Shown: positions 9,627-20,085, counted from the first letter of the stretch. The stretch: 30,975 bases of DNA from Branchiostoma floridae (GCF_000003815.2 NC_049991.1:22312435-22343409), one strand, 5' to 3'. Program-made: numbers and translations. Notes: generated from the letters alone by a model not told the origin.

Positions 9627-9656
9627 CTGACAGTTTGTTTGTTTGTTTGTTGCCAG
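9627..9656 (+). promoter_or_regulatory. Splice acceptor of the HS3ST terminal exon
   Basis: TTGCCAG ends at 9656, directly where homology to the sulfotransferase begins. A branch-point-like CTGAC lies at 9627-9631, about 26 bases before the junction. The pyrimidine tract between them is unusual: it is a GTTT tetranucleotide repeat instead of mixed C/T. The junction splits a codon after two bases (phase 2), since the next full codon is CGG at 9658. An AG at 9632-9633 also exists but lies too close to the putative branch point to be favoured. Confidence 0.75.
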
Positions 9657-10272
9657 GCGGAAGATGCCCCCCACCATCGCCCGACAGATCACCATGGAGA
9701 AGACTCCGAGTTACTTCATCACGCGGGAGGTTCCGGCCCGCGTCTACAACATGTCCCGCGATGTCAAGCTGCTGGTCGTCGTGCGCGACCCCGTGACCCG
9801 GGCCATATCAGATTACACGCAGACCGTCAGCAAGAAAAACACAAAAAGGTTCGAGGAGCTTGCGTTTATCAACAACGCGACGGGATTGGTGGACACGTCG
9901 TGGAGCGCTATTCGCATCGGAGTGTACGCCAAACACTTGGAGAGGTGGCTGCAGTACTTCCCACTCAGCCAGTTTATGTTCGTTAGCGGTGAGGAGTTAA
10001 TTAGCAACCCCGGGAAGGAGATGGGACTCGTGCAAAACTTCCTGGGCATCAAGAAGGTGGTGAGCGAGAAACATTTCTACTTCAACCAAACGAAGGGCTT
10101 CCCGTGCCTGAAGAAGAAGGAAGGCAGCAGCAGCCCGCACTGCCTGGGCAGAACTAAGGGGCGAGCGCACCCCGACATCGAGCCCAACGTGATACAGAGA
10201 CTACGAGACTTCTACAGACCCTTCAACATGAAATTCTATCAGATGACGGGCCGGAATTTCAACTGGCCGTGA
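9657..10272 (+). CDS. HS3ST: Heparan sulfate glucosamine 3-O-sulfotransferase, terminal coding exon (partial)
   Basis: The exon encodes 204 full residues (residue 1 is R at 9658) and stops at TGA 10270-10272. The family transfers sulfate from PAPS to the 3-OH of glucosamine in heparan sulfate, in the Golgi lumen, as a type II membrane protein. Visible family marks, in order: [10 protein letters not shown] near residue 11; [16 protein letters not shown] near residue 40, whose R43 and S51 fit the 3'-phosphate-binding Arg and Ser of PAPS; a sequon NAT at 73; W(S)[15 protein letters not shown] near 82; [13 protein letters not shown] with C150, pairing with C162 as the conserved disulfide; and KGRAHP near 167. 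The wording ([19 protein letters not shown]) fits the HS3ST2/3/4/6 (gD-type) branch better than HS3ST1/5. The N-terminal anchor, stem and 5'-phosphosulfate loop are missing because they lie on an upstream exon outside the window. Vertebrate members of this branch also split into two coding exons with a long intron. No frameshift or missing key residue is seen. The exact paralogue is not decidable. Confidence 0.96.
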
Positions 10273-10531
10273 GCCTGGGACAGGGTGATGTACACAGTGA
10301 AACCAGGAGGTACTTCTGCTGTCTGTGGAATTCTTCTGTTTGTTAGGACCAAACTCGGGAGGCTCGGCAGGGCAAGTGTTCTGCAAGTGTTCTGTGGCTG
10401 TTCGTCTGTATGTCATCATGAAGGCTCAAGTGTTCTGTGGCTGTTCGTCTGTATGTCTTCATGAAGGCTCAGACCTTTGAGGGAAGATAGCTTCTCATGT
10501 AAGTCTTCAATACAAACATTTCATTATTAAA
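10273..10531 (+). other. Probable 3' UTR of HS3ST
   Basis: Non-coding sequence follows the TGA. The first poly(A)-signal variant is ATTAAA at 10526-10531. The first canonical AATAAA I find downstream is at 12467-12472, so a longer UTR is possible. The UTR end is an inference. Confidence 0.45.
10384..10469. repeat. 43-bp tandem duplication in the probable 3' UTR
   Basis: Copies at 10384-10426 and 10427-10469 both start CAAGTGTTCTGTGGCTGTTC and end ATGAAGGCT. They differ at one base (TCATCATG versus TCTTCATG). A further CAAGTGTTCTG start lies just upstream (GGCAAGTGTTCTG). Confidence 0.92.
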
Positions 10532-12578
10532 TGAAACTTCAAATTTAAAACTTACAAATCTTGAAACTCTACAAACTCAAGTAGGATACCTTGGAACACC
10601 AGTATGATACCACAGAACACTTGTCCTGTGTGATGCCTCCCCTTGACAGGAGTCAAACATGTGCAAATTAGACACTCAGAGTAAAGACTTAACCTGTGCA
10701 AATTACACTTCCTGAACACCTGTATACCTGTCCCTCAGGTGTTCCATCAGTCACCCGTCCACCCTGGTGTGCGGCTGCAGGTGCACCAGGTGGACAGGTG
10801 AGAAACCCTCAGCCATTTCCAAGAAATGGCAGAAAGCGGGGCAAATCATTTTGAATCTAGGGGATCTGTGTCAAAAAGAGGTAAACCATGATTCTACGCG
10901 TGTATCGCTATTATAAATGCACAGACAGATTTGTCTGGCCCCGTTTTGTGCAGAGAAACACATAACGTTACTGTATTTGAGAACAGCTCAAATGCTACTG
11001 CAGAAAATTTGGCCTCTATTTTGGCACCCCCTAGTTTCTGAATGGTATATCCTGTATATGATTTTTCCATGTACAGTCCTGTATATAATTCTTGCCATGA
11101 CTTTGCCATATTGGCAACCTACGGGTACATGTAAAAATACAAATGGAATTTTGTTCCCCTGATCCAAAGCCTACCCCAAAAGTTGATTGTTGATACACTT
11201 TTGTTGGGCACGGTCCATCAGGCCATGACAGTAGATAATGCAGACTAGGGACAACACTTTCTAACGCTAACACTAACACCGACAAAACCCAGATAGAGTC
11301 CCAATATTTCATCACTTTCCAAGCCTTGGCAACCTCCAATCATGAACACCCATTTATCATGAAACAGTTAATCAGCACAAGCTGAACCAGTCCCAGAACT
11401 GGTTTGTTCTGTCCGGGACCTTGGAAACCACAAAGTTTGAAGTAGACCTCCCTGAAAGTATTGAAACCCTGACCGAATTTCTCTGCACACTATGATAACG
11501 TATTGCGCCATGTTTCCTTGTTGCGCCTGGAGAGCAGCAAAGCTCCTGGCAGGAATGTCTGTAATTTGGACCATCAGCAGACTAGTTACTGTGGCATGAA
11601 GGATCCCACCTGCAGTTCCTTAGGGAATGTCTTTAAGACGCAGGTGTGCAGGAAGGAGTAATTCCTGTGTCTCCAGAAGGGTTAGTCAGGTCCAACATGG
11701 CCGTAACACAGTTCCTGCTATTTCTTACAATCACGGCTCAAAAACATGAAAGCTGCTTTCTGTTACCTGACCTGAAACACTCCAAGTTGTCAGGAATTTT
11801 CCTTAGGCTTTCGAAATGCTTCGTTCATGCCCCACTGTAAGTACAAGCTTTAAGTTAATGAGTCTTTTAGCTACCCCGCAAAGTGGTAAATTGTATCCAA
11901 ACTCGCAATCTGGAAACATTTTGTGCACATTACAGTTTGCGCGTACACAGATCCCCCTAGGTCCCGCACTAGACTACTCCACCCCTGGTGATCAAATATG
12001 TCTCATGTTTGGAGGTAAAACAACAATTGGCTAACGATGTTGATTGCTGAGCTCTGGCATTAAATATTGTTTCTCTTTCTGAACTAACCAAACAGCAGTA
12101 ATCTGTTTACTTCAGCTTTCCGCCTGTTTACACCCAAACTGCTGTTTTTGTTTAGCAGACTTCAGCCTGGGTCTGGAGCTTGTTAATTCCCAGGAACTTC
12201 AGGGATTCGATGTTAGTGGAAATTTAGTCATTCCTTCCCTAAAGGAACTTGCACATGGTCACGGTAGCAACATGCAGACATGAACGTTACTTTGTCTGTT
12301 ACTGTTTCATACATTCCTTCCTCCCTGTCCCTAACTATGTTTGTATATAGTTTTCTTTGATAATATTTATACTTGGGGTCAGATTCTGAAGAGTCTATAT
12401 AGAGCATCCCACGACAACCCAACTTGTACATTTCCTTTGTGTGATATTCACACGCCAGAGTTCAAGAATAAATGACACTATTTTCTTGGAGAGATTTGTG
12501 TAGGTCTGTTGTTTACAAGTGTTGAAAGCTGGGTGTTTCTAGGTCACTGCACCGGAGTCTGGTTTGTACCAGGCCCAG
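10532..12578. other. Unique sequence downstream of HS3ST, no gene recognised
   Basis: Short open frames on both strands lack domains and splice context. AATAAA at 12467-12472 is the only canonical poly(A) signal noted. Nothing else is supported. Confidence 0.5.
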
Positions 12579-12655
12579 CAGTGTTTAGAGAGAGAAGACA
12601 AGACCCGTCCATAACCAGTGTTTAGCAAGAGAAGAGAACACACGTCCGGTCCATG
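12579..12655. repeat. Two-copy degenerate duplication, about 37-40 bp
   Basis: CAGTGTTTAG followed by AGAGAAG and then CGTCC(A/G)-type words occurs at 12579 and 12616, with small indels. Confidence 0.6.
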
Positions 12656-13140
12656 ACCAGGCCCAAACTATTCCAACAGGCCCAATGAGCCACAAACTTG
12701 GCTGTTTTAATTGAATTAAAAGGAAACACAATGATTTATTTGGAAATTGTCCAAACGCTTTTGGTTGAGACTTTTTTGTTTGGTGCCAACAATGAGCATG
12801 TCACTGGTCGCACATGAGCGGATAGCCTGTGTGAATGGTGAAACCTGGACAGTCTCTGCTATGTTAATCCTGCAGTAATTTTTATAGAACATAAACGGGA
12901 GATTACAGTTCTTACCTCATCTCTTGTAACCAAATCTCTGCTCAGATCAGCCCTTCAATAGTTCTTGTTCAGGCTAGCCTAAACAAAATCTGACAAGTTT
13001 TTCCATTTCCGTAGAAATAACTTGTTGCTATTTTAACCAGGTACCAGTTTGATATGCTGTGTTTTCTAAACAATGTGTTGGACAGCAACATACAATGGAC
13101 AGTCTTTTGGAGAATGTCCACACTCAGCTTTCGTGAGTTG
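12656..13140. other. Unique sequence, no gene recognised
   Basis: AT-rich unique sequence. No exon, RNA gene or transposon end is recognised. Confidence 0.5.
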
Positions 13141-13219
13141 ATAGTGTACTGCACAGTGCAATGCTGATCTGTATAGTGTACTGTACAGTGCAAAGCTGAT
13201 CTGTATAGTGTACTGCACA
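13141..13219. repeat. Tandem repeat, 32-bp unit, 2.5 copies
   Basis: ATAGTGTACTGCACAGTGCA (second copy with T for C and A for T changes) is followed by ATGCTGATCTGT. Starts are at 13141, 13173 and 13205. An A-run follows at 13261-13270. Confidence 0.85.
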
Positions 13220-13443
13220 ACCAGATTATCTGGCTATTTAATTTCGAGAATAGATCTGTTAAAAAAAAAATGTAAAAACAGTCAGCCTTAAAATTTCCTC
13301 CCAGCCCTGGGGCTCATTTTAGAATTTTACTGAATTTTCTTTTCTGAAAACCGAAAAGGGAGTTGTTGTGTCCTGAGGTGAAACCTTGGCTCAGGTGTGG
13401 TACTGCACACACCTGCACACACCTGCAGCCATGGCCCCCAGCA

Positions 13444-13605
13444 GATATAACCCACACCAAACATGTAATGTAGGAATAAGGATTCCACTGTTGTCCCACC
13501 CGGGTTAACTGTTGCCCAGGCCCTGATATAACCCACACCAGACATGTAATGCAGGAGTGAGGATTCCACTGTTGTCCCACCCGGGTTAACTGTTACCCAG
13601 CCCCT
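13444..13605. repeat. 81-bp tandem duplication, 2 copies
   Basis: Copies at 13444-13524 and 13525-13605 both start GATATAACCCACACCA and contain GGATTCCACTGTTGTCCCAC and CCGGGTTAACTGTT. They differ at several substitutions. The length is a multiple of three, so minus-strand frames remain open; I do not call a gene. Confidence 0.92.
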
Positions 13606-13983
13606 GCCAGGGAACCACTGGCAGTCAGCAAACAAACCTGACAAATCAAGAACACATTACAATGGGGTAATTTATTCATTCACAGCAATACCTATTGAGA
13701 AGTGGTCATCCACCCGCCCAGGTAAACACACCAGGTGTAAAGAACGACTTAGCACCCAGGTGAGAAGTGGCGGTACGTGCCATCGATTCCCCATTAGGGT
13801 CCCTGTAAACCTGCAGACAGCCTCCTGCAGGAACAACCCTCATGAATAAATTAGCATGCGAAATACCAGTGTTTTCCCTAATGTAATTTGGTAACTGCTG
13901 CTGGAGTGGCCCCCGCTGAGCCTGGCAAAATGAACTTTGGAAGCCACTTTGGAAGCCATGGGACAGGCTGATAAAAACTGAAC
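13606..13983. other. Unique sequence, no gene recognised
   Basis: No exon-like segment is seen. CACCAGGTGTAAAG and CACCCAGGTGAGAAG near 13730-13768 are donor-like words without context. Confidence 0.45.
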
Positions 13984-14345
13984 AAACGGTAAATACCAAC
14001 AAAACTGGACAAATGGCAAACGCTACAGTAACAGGTAAATACCCACAAAACTGGACAAATGGCAACACTACTACAGTAACAGGTAAATACCAACAAAACT
14101 GGACAAATGGCCAACACTACTACAGTAACAGGTTAATACCCACAAAACTGGACAAATGGCCTACACTGCTACAGTAACAGGTAAATACCAACAAAACTGG
14201 ACAAATGGCAACACTACTACAGTAACAGGTAAATACCAACAAAACTGGACAAATGGCCAACACTACAGTAACAGGTAAATACCAACAAATGTGAAAAATG
14301 GCCAACGCTACTTCAGTAACAGGTAAATACCAACAAATGTGAACA
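13984..14345. repeat. Minisatellite, 46-49 bp unit, about 8 copies
   Basis: AACAGGTAAATACCAACAAA (with CCCAC variants) is followed by ACTGGACAAATGGC and a variable AACACTACTACAGT segment. AACAGGT starts near 14030, 14078, 14127, 14176, 14224, 14270 and 14318, after a first decayed copy at 13984. Three-base gain or loss of CTA in the spacer makes the unit length vary. Each unit contains the donor-like CAGGTAAAT. Confidence 0.93.
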
Positions 14346-15960
14346 GGGAAACTTGGGCATTTCTACAGATAACCTTGTGAAAACAAGCTCAACTCTGAAC
14401 AAAGGCCAAATAACAGGTTAGACTCATTGGAATTTGGATGTATATTTTACCCAACTGAGCCAAGTACAGTACAGTACAGCCTACAAGTCATAACAAGGAC
14501 ATGTTTACCAAAAACAACATGTTGGTTCAAGTATTGGAGTTTAGCAAATACGTTTGGCTTCATCTTGGTAACAGTGAACATGTAGAATTGTATGAGTTTA
14601 GCTAGTGTAGTTATAGCTTTGAGTAACTTTTTATTTTACTGGTTTATTTCCGAAGCTTCCATAGCACCGGTTCACAGGGAAGTTCCTGCAGAACAGCACT
14701 TTCAAATTCAGGAAGCAACAGTATTGTGGGGAGGAACGCAGGGTGCAGGATGAAATGTTTTACTGCTGTTCAAGTGGACAAAACATTGTCCAGGAGCTGA
14801 ACAGAGGTACAACTATTCCCATACCATAGATCAGTACAGCTCACTCAGCTTTCCTCACAAACTGTTGCATAGGAAGAAAAACGAACACTTTATACTGAAC
14901 ACTGGGAGACTAAGGATATCTATAAACCGTGTTTTTTTTAAATTCCAGTGCACAACAAGATGTATTTGTTTTCGTGTAGCAAAACAATTTTGGAAAGAAC
15001 TCTGTACATCAGTTCATGACAGGATTGTTTCTGTTCTGCTTTGCTTTGATCATGAACATGAATTGTTGGAGGAACTGCTGTCTGAAACACTCCATATTCA
15101 CGATGCGGGGATTAACACTGCATGTAAAGATTAATAATTGGGTTTTGTGTGCTGGAAAAAGTGGATTTGGGGATTTAGCAGTAATCAGCATTGTCAATGC
15201 CATTCAGATTCAGAGCTAGCAGCTGGCTGCTGTTGGTAATGGGCGGATAATAGTGGCCCCTCACCGAACCATCTTGGGGATTGTTGTCTGTGTTGGTAAC
15301 CATCCAACAATGCTGGGAACACGCAATGGGCCTGTAAGTCAGCACAAGCAAACATGTCGAGAACCACTTATTCTGCTGTCAAGAGTCTCGCAAACACTTC
15401 CAGACTGTCTTCTGACGACAAGGAGCCTCCTCAAGTGTCTTACAGAAAGTGGATTATGGCCCAGCCCAAGTGGAACAAAACCAGGGGCTTCAGATGGACG
15501 GAAAGGTTTTTGGGAAACGAACCATTGTTCCGTGGCCCATTTTCCCTTACAACCCGGCCCCATGGCCCGGGAGGCACAGAAAGCCCGATGTGGGGAGCCC
15601 CGGGCAGGTTTTGTGCCTCGCAGCGGGATAGCCATTAATTCTCCATGCATTTCCATCGGGCCCTTTCACAAACCTGCATCTGGGGCAGGCAAGAGGCTTC
15701 TCCAAATGTGGCGGAACCGAAAACCGGCCATTTTTGGTGCGCTAATCTGTCGGGGGGAATCTCCGTGAAAGGGGGTCGGCTCCCTGCTGTCCCGCCGAGA
15801 AACAAGATTCTCTCCTTTTGTATCTGTGTCGGCAAAATTCCGTCCTTTCTGACACAAAACTCTCTCAGCATGGGCACCCGGGACTTGTGATTATCCCAAG
15901 ATTTGGAAGAGAAGCAGGGCGGTTCCCAGTGGCACGCACCAGATTGTTGCAGTGCCTCAC
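14346..15960. other. Unique sequence, no gene recognised
   Basis: The longest open frames (15253-15768 on +, 15635-16150 on -) show no domain. A short GTACA repeat lies at 14464-14478. A stretch near 15630-15690 mixes AT-rich homeobox-like and GC-rich words, but nothing can be assigned. Confidence 0.45.
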
Positions 15961-16058
15961 ATCCCACCCCACCCCACAGGTAATATGGCAGCGCAGATCC
16001 CACCCCACAGGTAACATGGCAGCGCAGATCCCACCCCACAGGTAACATGGCAGCGCAG
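15961..16058. repeat. Minisatellite, 31-bp unit, 3 copies
   Basis: ATCCCACCCCACAGGTAACA followed by TGGCAGCGCAG repeats at 15997 and 16028. The first copy, from 15961, carries an extra ACCCC and TAATATGG for TAACATGG. A C-rich tract ending in CACAG directly followed by GTAACA resembles a fused splice acceptor and donor. Confidence 0.92.
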
Positions 16059-16323
16059 TGCTTATCTGGACTTGCACAGACCAGAAGTTTGAACGTCATC
16101 ATGAACCATAACGTCACATGTCCGCACAAATAGCACTGCCATGGCGACATTATGTTCCAGTGAGACGGGTTTACTGATACAACAACGTCAATGTCATACC
16201 AAGGGGGAACTTACATATAACCTCCTTGGTCATACACAGAATAGATTTAAAAATAAATACTGATTTAGTGATTAAAATTTACAGAATGACAGCTACCGGT
16301 TGTACCACTATTGTCCAGTGGAG

Positions 16324-16412
16324 GTTTCGGTGGGGATAACTTTATTGGCCGGGATTTATTACAGCTGCCACCCTTCGGCCTGTAGGCACAAAAACGTTAT
16401 CCCCACCGGAAC
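16324..16412. mobile_element. Short inverted-repeat element
   Basis: The left arm GTTTCGGTGGGGATAAC (16324-16340) pairs with the right arm GTTATCCCCACCGGAAC (16396-16412), with one mismatch in 17, across a 55-bp interior. It may be a small non-autonomous transposon or a stable hairpin. No target-site duplication is evident and no transposase is present. Confidence 0.45.
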
Positions 16413-16592
16413 ATCTGCTTGGAGAACAGCTACTACTGAACTCGTCTCCAATTCCACAGCCATGAGAAATGTTAAGTGTCATCAGCTGAACTACCATATC
16501 TACACTTACAGAATTGTGTTGTACATCCAGCAACAAATATAGCGTTAGGGCTCCCACCTTTTTTCCGTTGAAAACTTGCAAACCACGTACAA

Positions 16593-16612
16593 CCCCCCCC
16601 CCCCCCTCCCCC
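16593..16612. repeat. Poly-C tract
   Basis: Fourteen C, one T, then five C. The tract is prone to i-motif or quadruplex formation and to sequencing length error. Confidence 0.9.
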
Positions 16613-17446
16613 ATGCTTCCAAATCTGCACAGCTTGTTGCAGTAATCCCCTGCCATGAGTGAGTGAGTGATGTAACGGTAGTAATACATCAAGTTCAACT
16701 GGAAATTTACCTTCAGCCTGACATGTTCCCACTAGCAGCCAGCCACGATATAAGAGTGCATAATGGAGATAGTTTAGACTCAAACCGACCTTGTGACGTC
16801 CTCTTAGCTGAAACCGTGCTTGTGTGTGAGGGTACGGAAAGGTGTCAGTTCACAGGCCTGCAAACTTGTTACAAGCGGCGCTGGTCTGCCTGGTACAAAC
16901 ACTCATCTGCGAGCAAACTACAATCAAATGTCAGGCAGGAAGGTCACTTTGTTCCATAACTTGCCCTCTTTCTCAGATGAATAACCTGTCCAACGTGCAG
17001 GGGACAAATTTGAGAACAGTTATTTCTTCGAACATCAGCTTGGAGATTCGTGCTCAATAGTGTGAACGGCTGGGGTGGAAGACGACTTACATTTGTGGCA
17101 ATATTTTCAGAATGGCTCGTTATTTATGCATTATGTTATTGCAGAATCTTGCTCTTTACTACTCTTGGACCTGTCATGAATAGATAAATGATATTTATAA
17201 AGGTTGAAGGAAACACTGAACCCCACTTAGACTTACTCAACCCAAGAAAGATGATACAGCAATAGATAAACAACAAGTCAAGTTACAATCAATCAAAAAG
17301 CCGGCATGAGCCAAGAGTTTGGTTTGTGTGAGTCGTCATAACCAAGCCGTCGCCCATTTTCACGCACTGGTCAGGTGGGAGAGACTGATTTGTAAGCAAT
17401 GCCTGAAACGATCTGTTTACCACGTACATCTGCTTGAAGATTATGG
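16613..17446. other. Unique sequence, no gene recognised
   Basis: A short GAGT repeat lies near 16656-16668. Open frames around 16663-17060 lack domains. Nothing else is seen. Confidence 0.5.
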
Positions 17447-17496
17447 AATAGAAGAGAAGAGAAGAGAAGAGAAGAGAAGAGAAGAGAAGAGAGGAG
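17447..17496. repeat. Pentanucleotide microsatellite (AGAAG)n
   Basis: About nine units of AGAAG, with one G substitution near the end. The + strand is pure purine from 17451 on. Confidence 0.95.
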
Positions 17497-18334
17497 AACA
17501 CAACTCAGTCTTTTAGATTTACATCCGTGAATTATTTTCAAATCGATGCTTTGTGAGCTCAGGTTCGGTGTGTGCCTACCTGTTCGGCAAGATCAAACAC
17601 GACGAGCGAACAGTCATCACGCGTTTGTTTGTTTGTACCAGATGACTGTGTGTGTAGGGTAGGCGGCGGTCTCCAAGGTCACAAGGAAACAGGGAAAATC
17701 ATGGATGGGATTGGAACCATGAATTCTGTATATCTCCTGAAATGTCCTAATCTAGAAGGTAAACGCAAACGAAGCAGGTACATTAGGGTCTGAGGTTGAC
17801 AGTGGTGTACTTTGGATAACCAAACTGGTTCGGACGGAATTATTTAGACTACAAAAGAGACGCCGACGTTTAAGCTGGAACACGTACCGCTAGCGCTCAG
17901 GGGGGTGGTGTGTTTTTTGAAACTCCGCGTCCTTCTTGCAGAGTACACACGACCAGAAGTCACAATCAGGAGCAGCGCTGGATATCATTCCCCTCTTGCA
18001 GAATTCTACGACCCGCCCCCGTAGGAAGGCCTGGTGGCCACTATAGGATCTGCAAGTTCCCCAAATGCTGCACATATACATTGTACATATAGTGGTTGAA
18101 TAAGAGTGGTTGAATCTGAAAATTTGAACACAGAAAGGAGCCAAATCAGGTCTGATCAGATCCTATGCTATGGGGAAGGGTTATTGCTGAGACAGTAACG
18201 AGTAGTAACGCTACAATAGAATACAGACCAACAACAGGTACGTTTCTGGTGTGTCTTTTGTCTAAAATCACAAGTCTAGTAAAGCGACTGTTCACCCATC
18301 AAATTCTGCATGATGACGGTGTAAATGGGGAACA
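17497..18334. other. Unique sequence, no gene recognised
   Basis: No gene is seen. ATAGGATCTG (near 18044) and CAGATCCTAT (near 18164) form a weak 10-bp inverted pair that resembles part of the foldback element ends at 28.5 kb, but too little matches to call a copy. Confidence 0.45.
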
Positions 18335-18641
18335 CAGGTAAACTCAGGTGATATGCAGGTAAAACTCAGGTGATACGCAGGTAAAACTCAGGTGATACGC
18401 AGGTAAAACTCAGGTGATATGCAGGTAAAACTCAGGTGATATGCAAGTAAAACTCAGGTGATGCGCAGGTAAAACTCAGGTGATGCGCAGGTAAAACTCT
18501 GGTGATATGCAGGTAAAACTCAGGTGATGCGCAGGTAAAACTTAGGTGATACGCAGGTAAAACTCAGGTGATACGCAGGTAAAACTCAGGTGATACACAG
18601 GTAAAACTCAGGTGATACGCAGGTAAAACTCAGGTGTCACG
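18335..18641. repeat. Minisatellite, 22-bp unit, 14 copies
   Basis: Fourteen units run from 18335 to 18641 (the first is 21 bp). Each consists of two related 11-mers, CAGGTAAAACT and CAGGTGATACG, so the unit is itself a diverged dimer. Variants ATACG, ATATG and ATGCG at the end define subtypes. Each unit contains two splice-donor-like cores (CAGGTAA and CAGGTGA). Confidence 0.96.
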
Positions 18642-19179
18642 CAGGCATAAAAGAAAAGTCAAGAGGTGCCGCTCAACCCTTGCCCTTTTGGCTCCCCCGG
18701 CGTTTTCACAACAGTTGCGCCTTTTGTTGGGCCAAGTTTCCTTTTGATGGGGGTCAGCCCTTACAAGATTTAACAGTATTTATTTTGTCTTCAGTGCCAG
18801 GACTAAGCCCCCTTTGACAGCTTGCATTTCCCGGCCAGATCAGGTGTCCACAATTAGTATTTTTTCGGTAATGTGTAGCGGCGGCCGGGGCGGGTAGGGT
18901 TACGGCGGCCGCCGGGGAGAGAGTCGGGTTGCGCCGAGAGCTCGCCAGGTACAATCCGGTCAGGAGTAACCGCGGGAAAACAACGGTCCTTTGCACCACG
19001 GTCCATTTCAGGTGTATAGAGTACACAAGACGCGATGTCTGTCCACTTAGCGAGACAATACGCGCGGCGCGCGCTCACTGTGAACTCAGGAGAGCTGCGG
19101 GGGACCTGACATGGTCACTGGCGTCAGCGCGCAACAAAGATGGCGCAGCGCAACTTTCATCGCACAAAGTGATATCTAT
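18642..19179. other. Unique sequence with a GC- and CpG-rich patch
   Basis: About 18880-19140 is rich in C+G and CpG (GCGGCGGCCGGGGCGGG, GCGCGGCGCGCGC). It could be a promoter-type CpG patch, but no first exon or start site can be shown. Open frames here do not look like any family I know. Confidence 0.4.
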
Positions 19180-19245
19180 GGTTTCAGCCCTGTTACAACC
19201 ACATTTCACACGTCAGCATATGGTTTTAGCCCTGTTACAACCACT
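19180..19245. repeat. 42-bp duplication, 1.6 copies
   Basis: GGTTTCAGCCCTGTTACAAC at 19180 recurs as GGTTTTAGCCCTGTTACAAC at 19222. Confidence 0.8.
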
Positions 19246-20085
19246 TCTAACTTATTTCATCACGCAACGTGCTGTCTTTCCTTAAGGTTTCAGCACACAC
19301 CAACTTGGCACACACGGCGCGATCTGATCGAGTCAGTCCTTATCAACTAGAAGAAAGTGTTTTCTCTACTCGTCAGAGCCAGTTTCACACTTTTTTTGCC
19401 TACTTGGTTTCATTAGAATGTCTGTAACGTTTTCCGGTTCAGTATTGTCGTCATTTTGCCTGGCAATAGACTCCACATAGCCTCAACCAGGCCCCACATG
19501 TCGCTGGTACAATTTGCGAACTAGCCTGATCGAGGAGTGAGCACAGGTACACACAGGTCAGCTAAGTCTGATGTATGCAATTTGTACTATTTTTCCAGTT
19601 ACCTGTGGAGCCTGGCAGAGGCCAGACTTCACATGTGCTTGTTGTGAGTGACATGCCGTGTTTTCTGTTTTGTTAGTGGACATTTTTGCGCTGACCTGAA
19701 GTTGTAGATCAAGTGTCTGAGTGATGGGCTCCATGGCGCGGTGTGATGCCCGCCTGCCCTGGTTGTACGGGGGTTTATGTCATACCTGTGACGCGAAAAC
19801 GTTCGATACGGGTGTTCCGGACCGTGTGATAACTTCCGTGTCACACAGGTTAGAAAGTTGTAACGCACAGGCTTCCTTCGAGTAAATCGAACCATTTCGA
19901 GCGGGCCGAATGTGGCACGGTTGGCAATTCGAATACCTGATTCGGACGTTGGAACATTGGTGTTGTAACACTTTTTGTTCGAGGGCACCAAATTTGTTCA
20001 ACTTCTGGCGCATTTCGCATCAAAACATGGGTTTTCTCAGGTGGGTATCACTATGACACAAATTAAATACAACACGGATCACCCT
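19246..20085. other. Unique sequence, no gene recognised
   Basis: No exon-like segment, RNA gene or transposon end is recognised. Confidence 0.5.

Noticed and set aside
1-9656. Search for the upstream HS3ST exon with the 5'-phosphosulfate-binding loop
   Set aside because: No frame shows the expected glycine/lysine-rich loop or a type II membrane anchor, so the first coding exon is taken to lie outside the window.
15253-16150. Overlapping 171-codon frames on opposite strands
   Set aside because: No domain or motif is recognised. Overlapping frames of similar length on both strands are expected by chance in a GC-rich patch.
18044-18173. Third copy of the 28.5-kb MITE family
   Set aside because: Only ATAGGATCTG/CAGATCCTAT matches in inverted orientation; the rest of the terminal repeat and a flanking duplication are missing.
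18880-19140. CpG-rich patch as a promoter
   Set aside because: Composition alone is not enough. No transcription start, 5' exon or conserved element can be shown.
19900-19960. Possible tRNA T-arm near CAATTCGAATACC
   Set aside because: No matching acceptor stem, D-arm or anticodon arm could be assembled around it.
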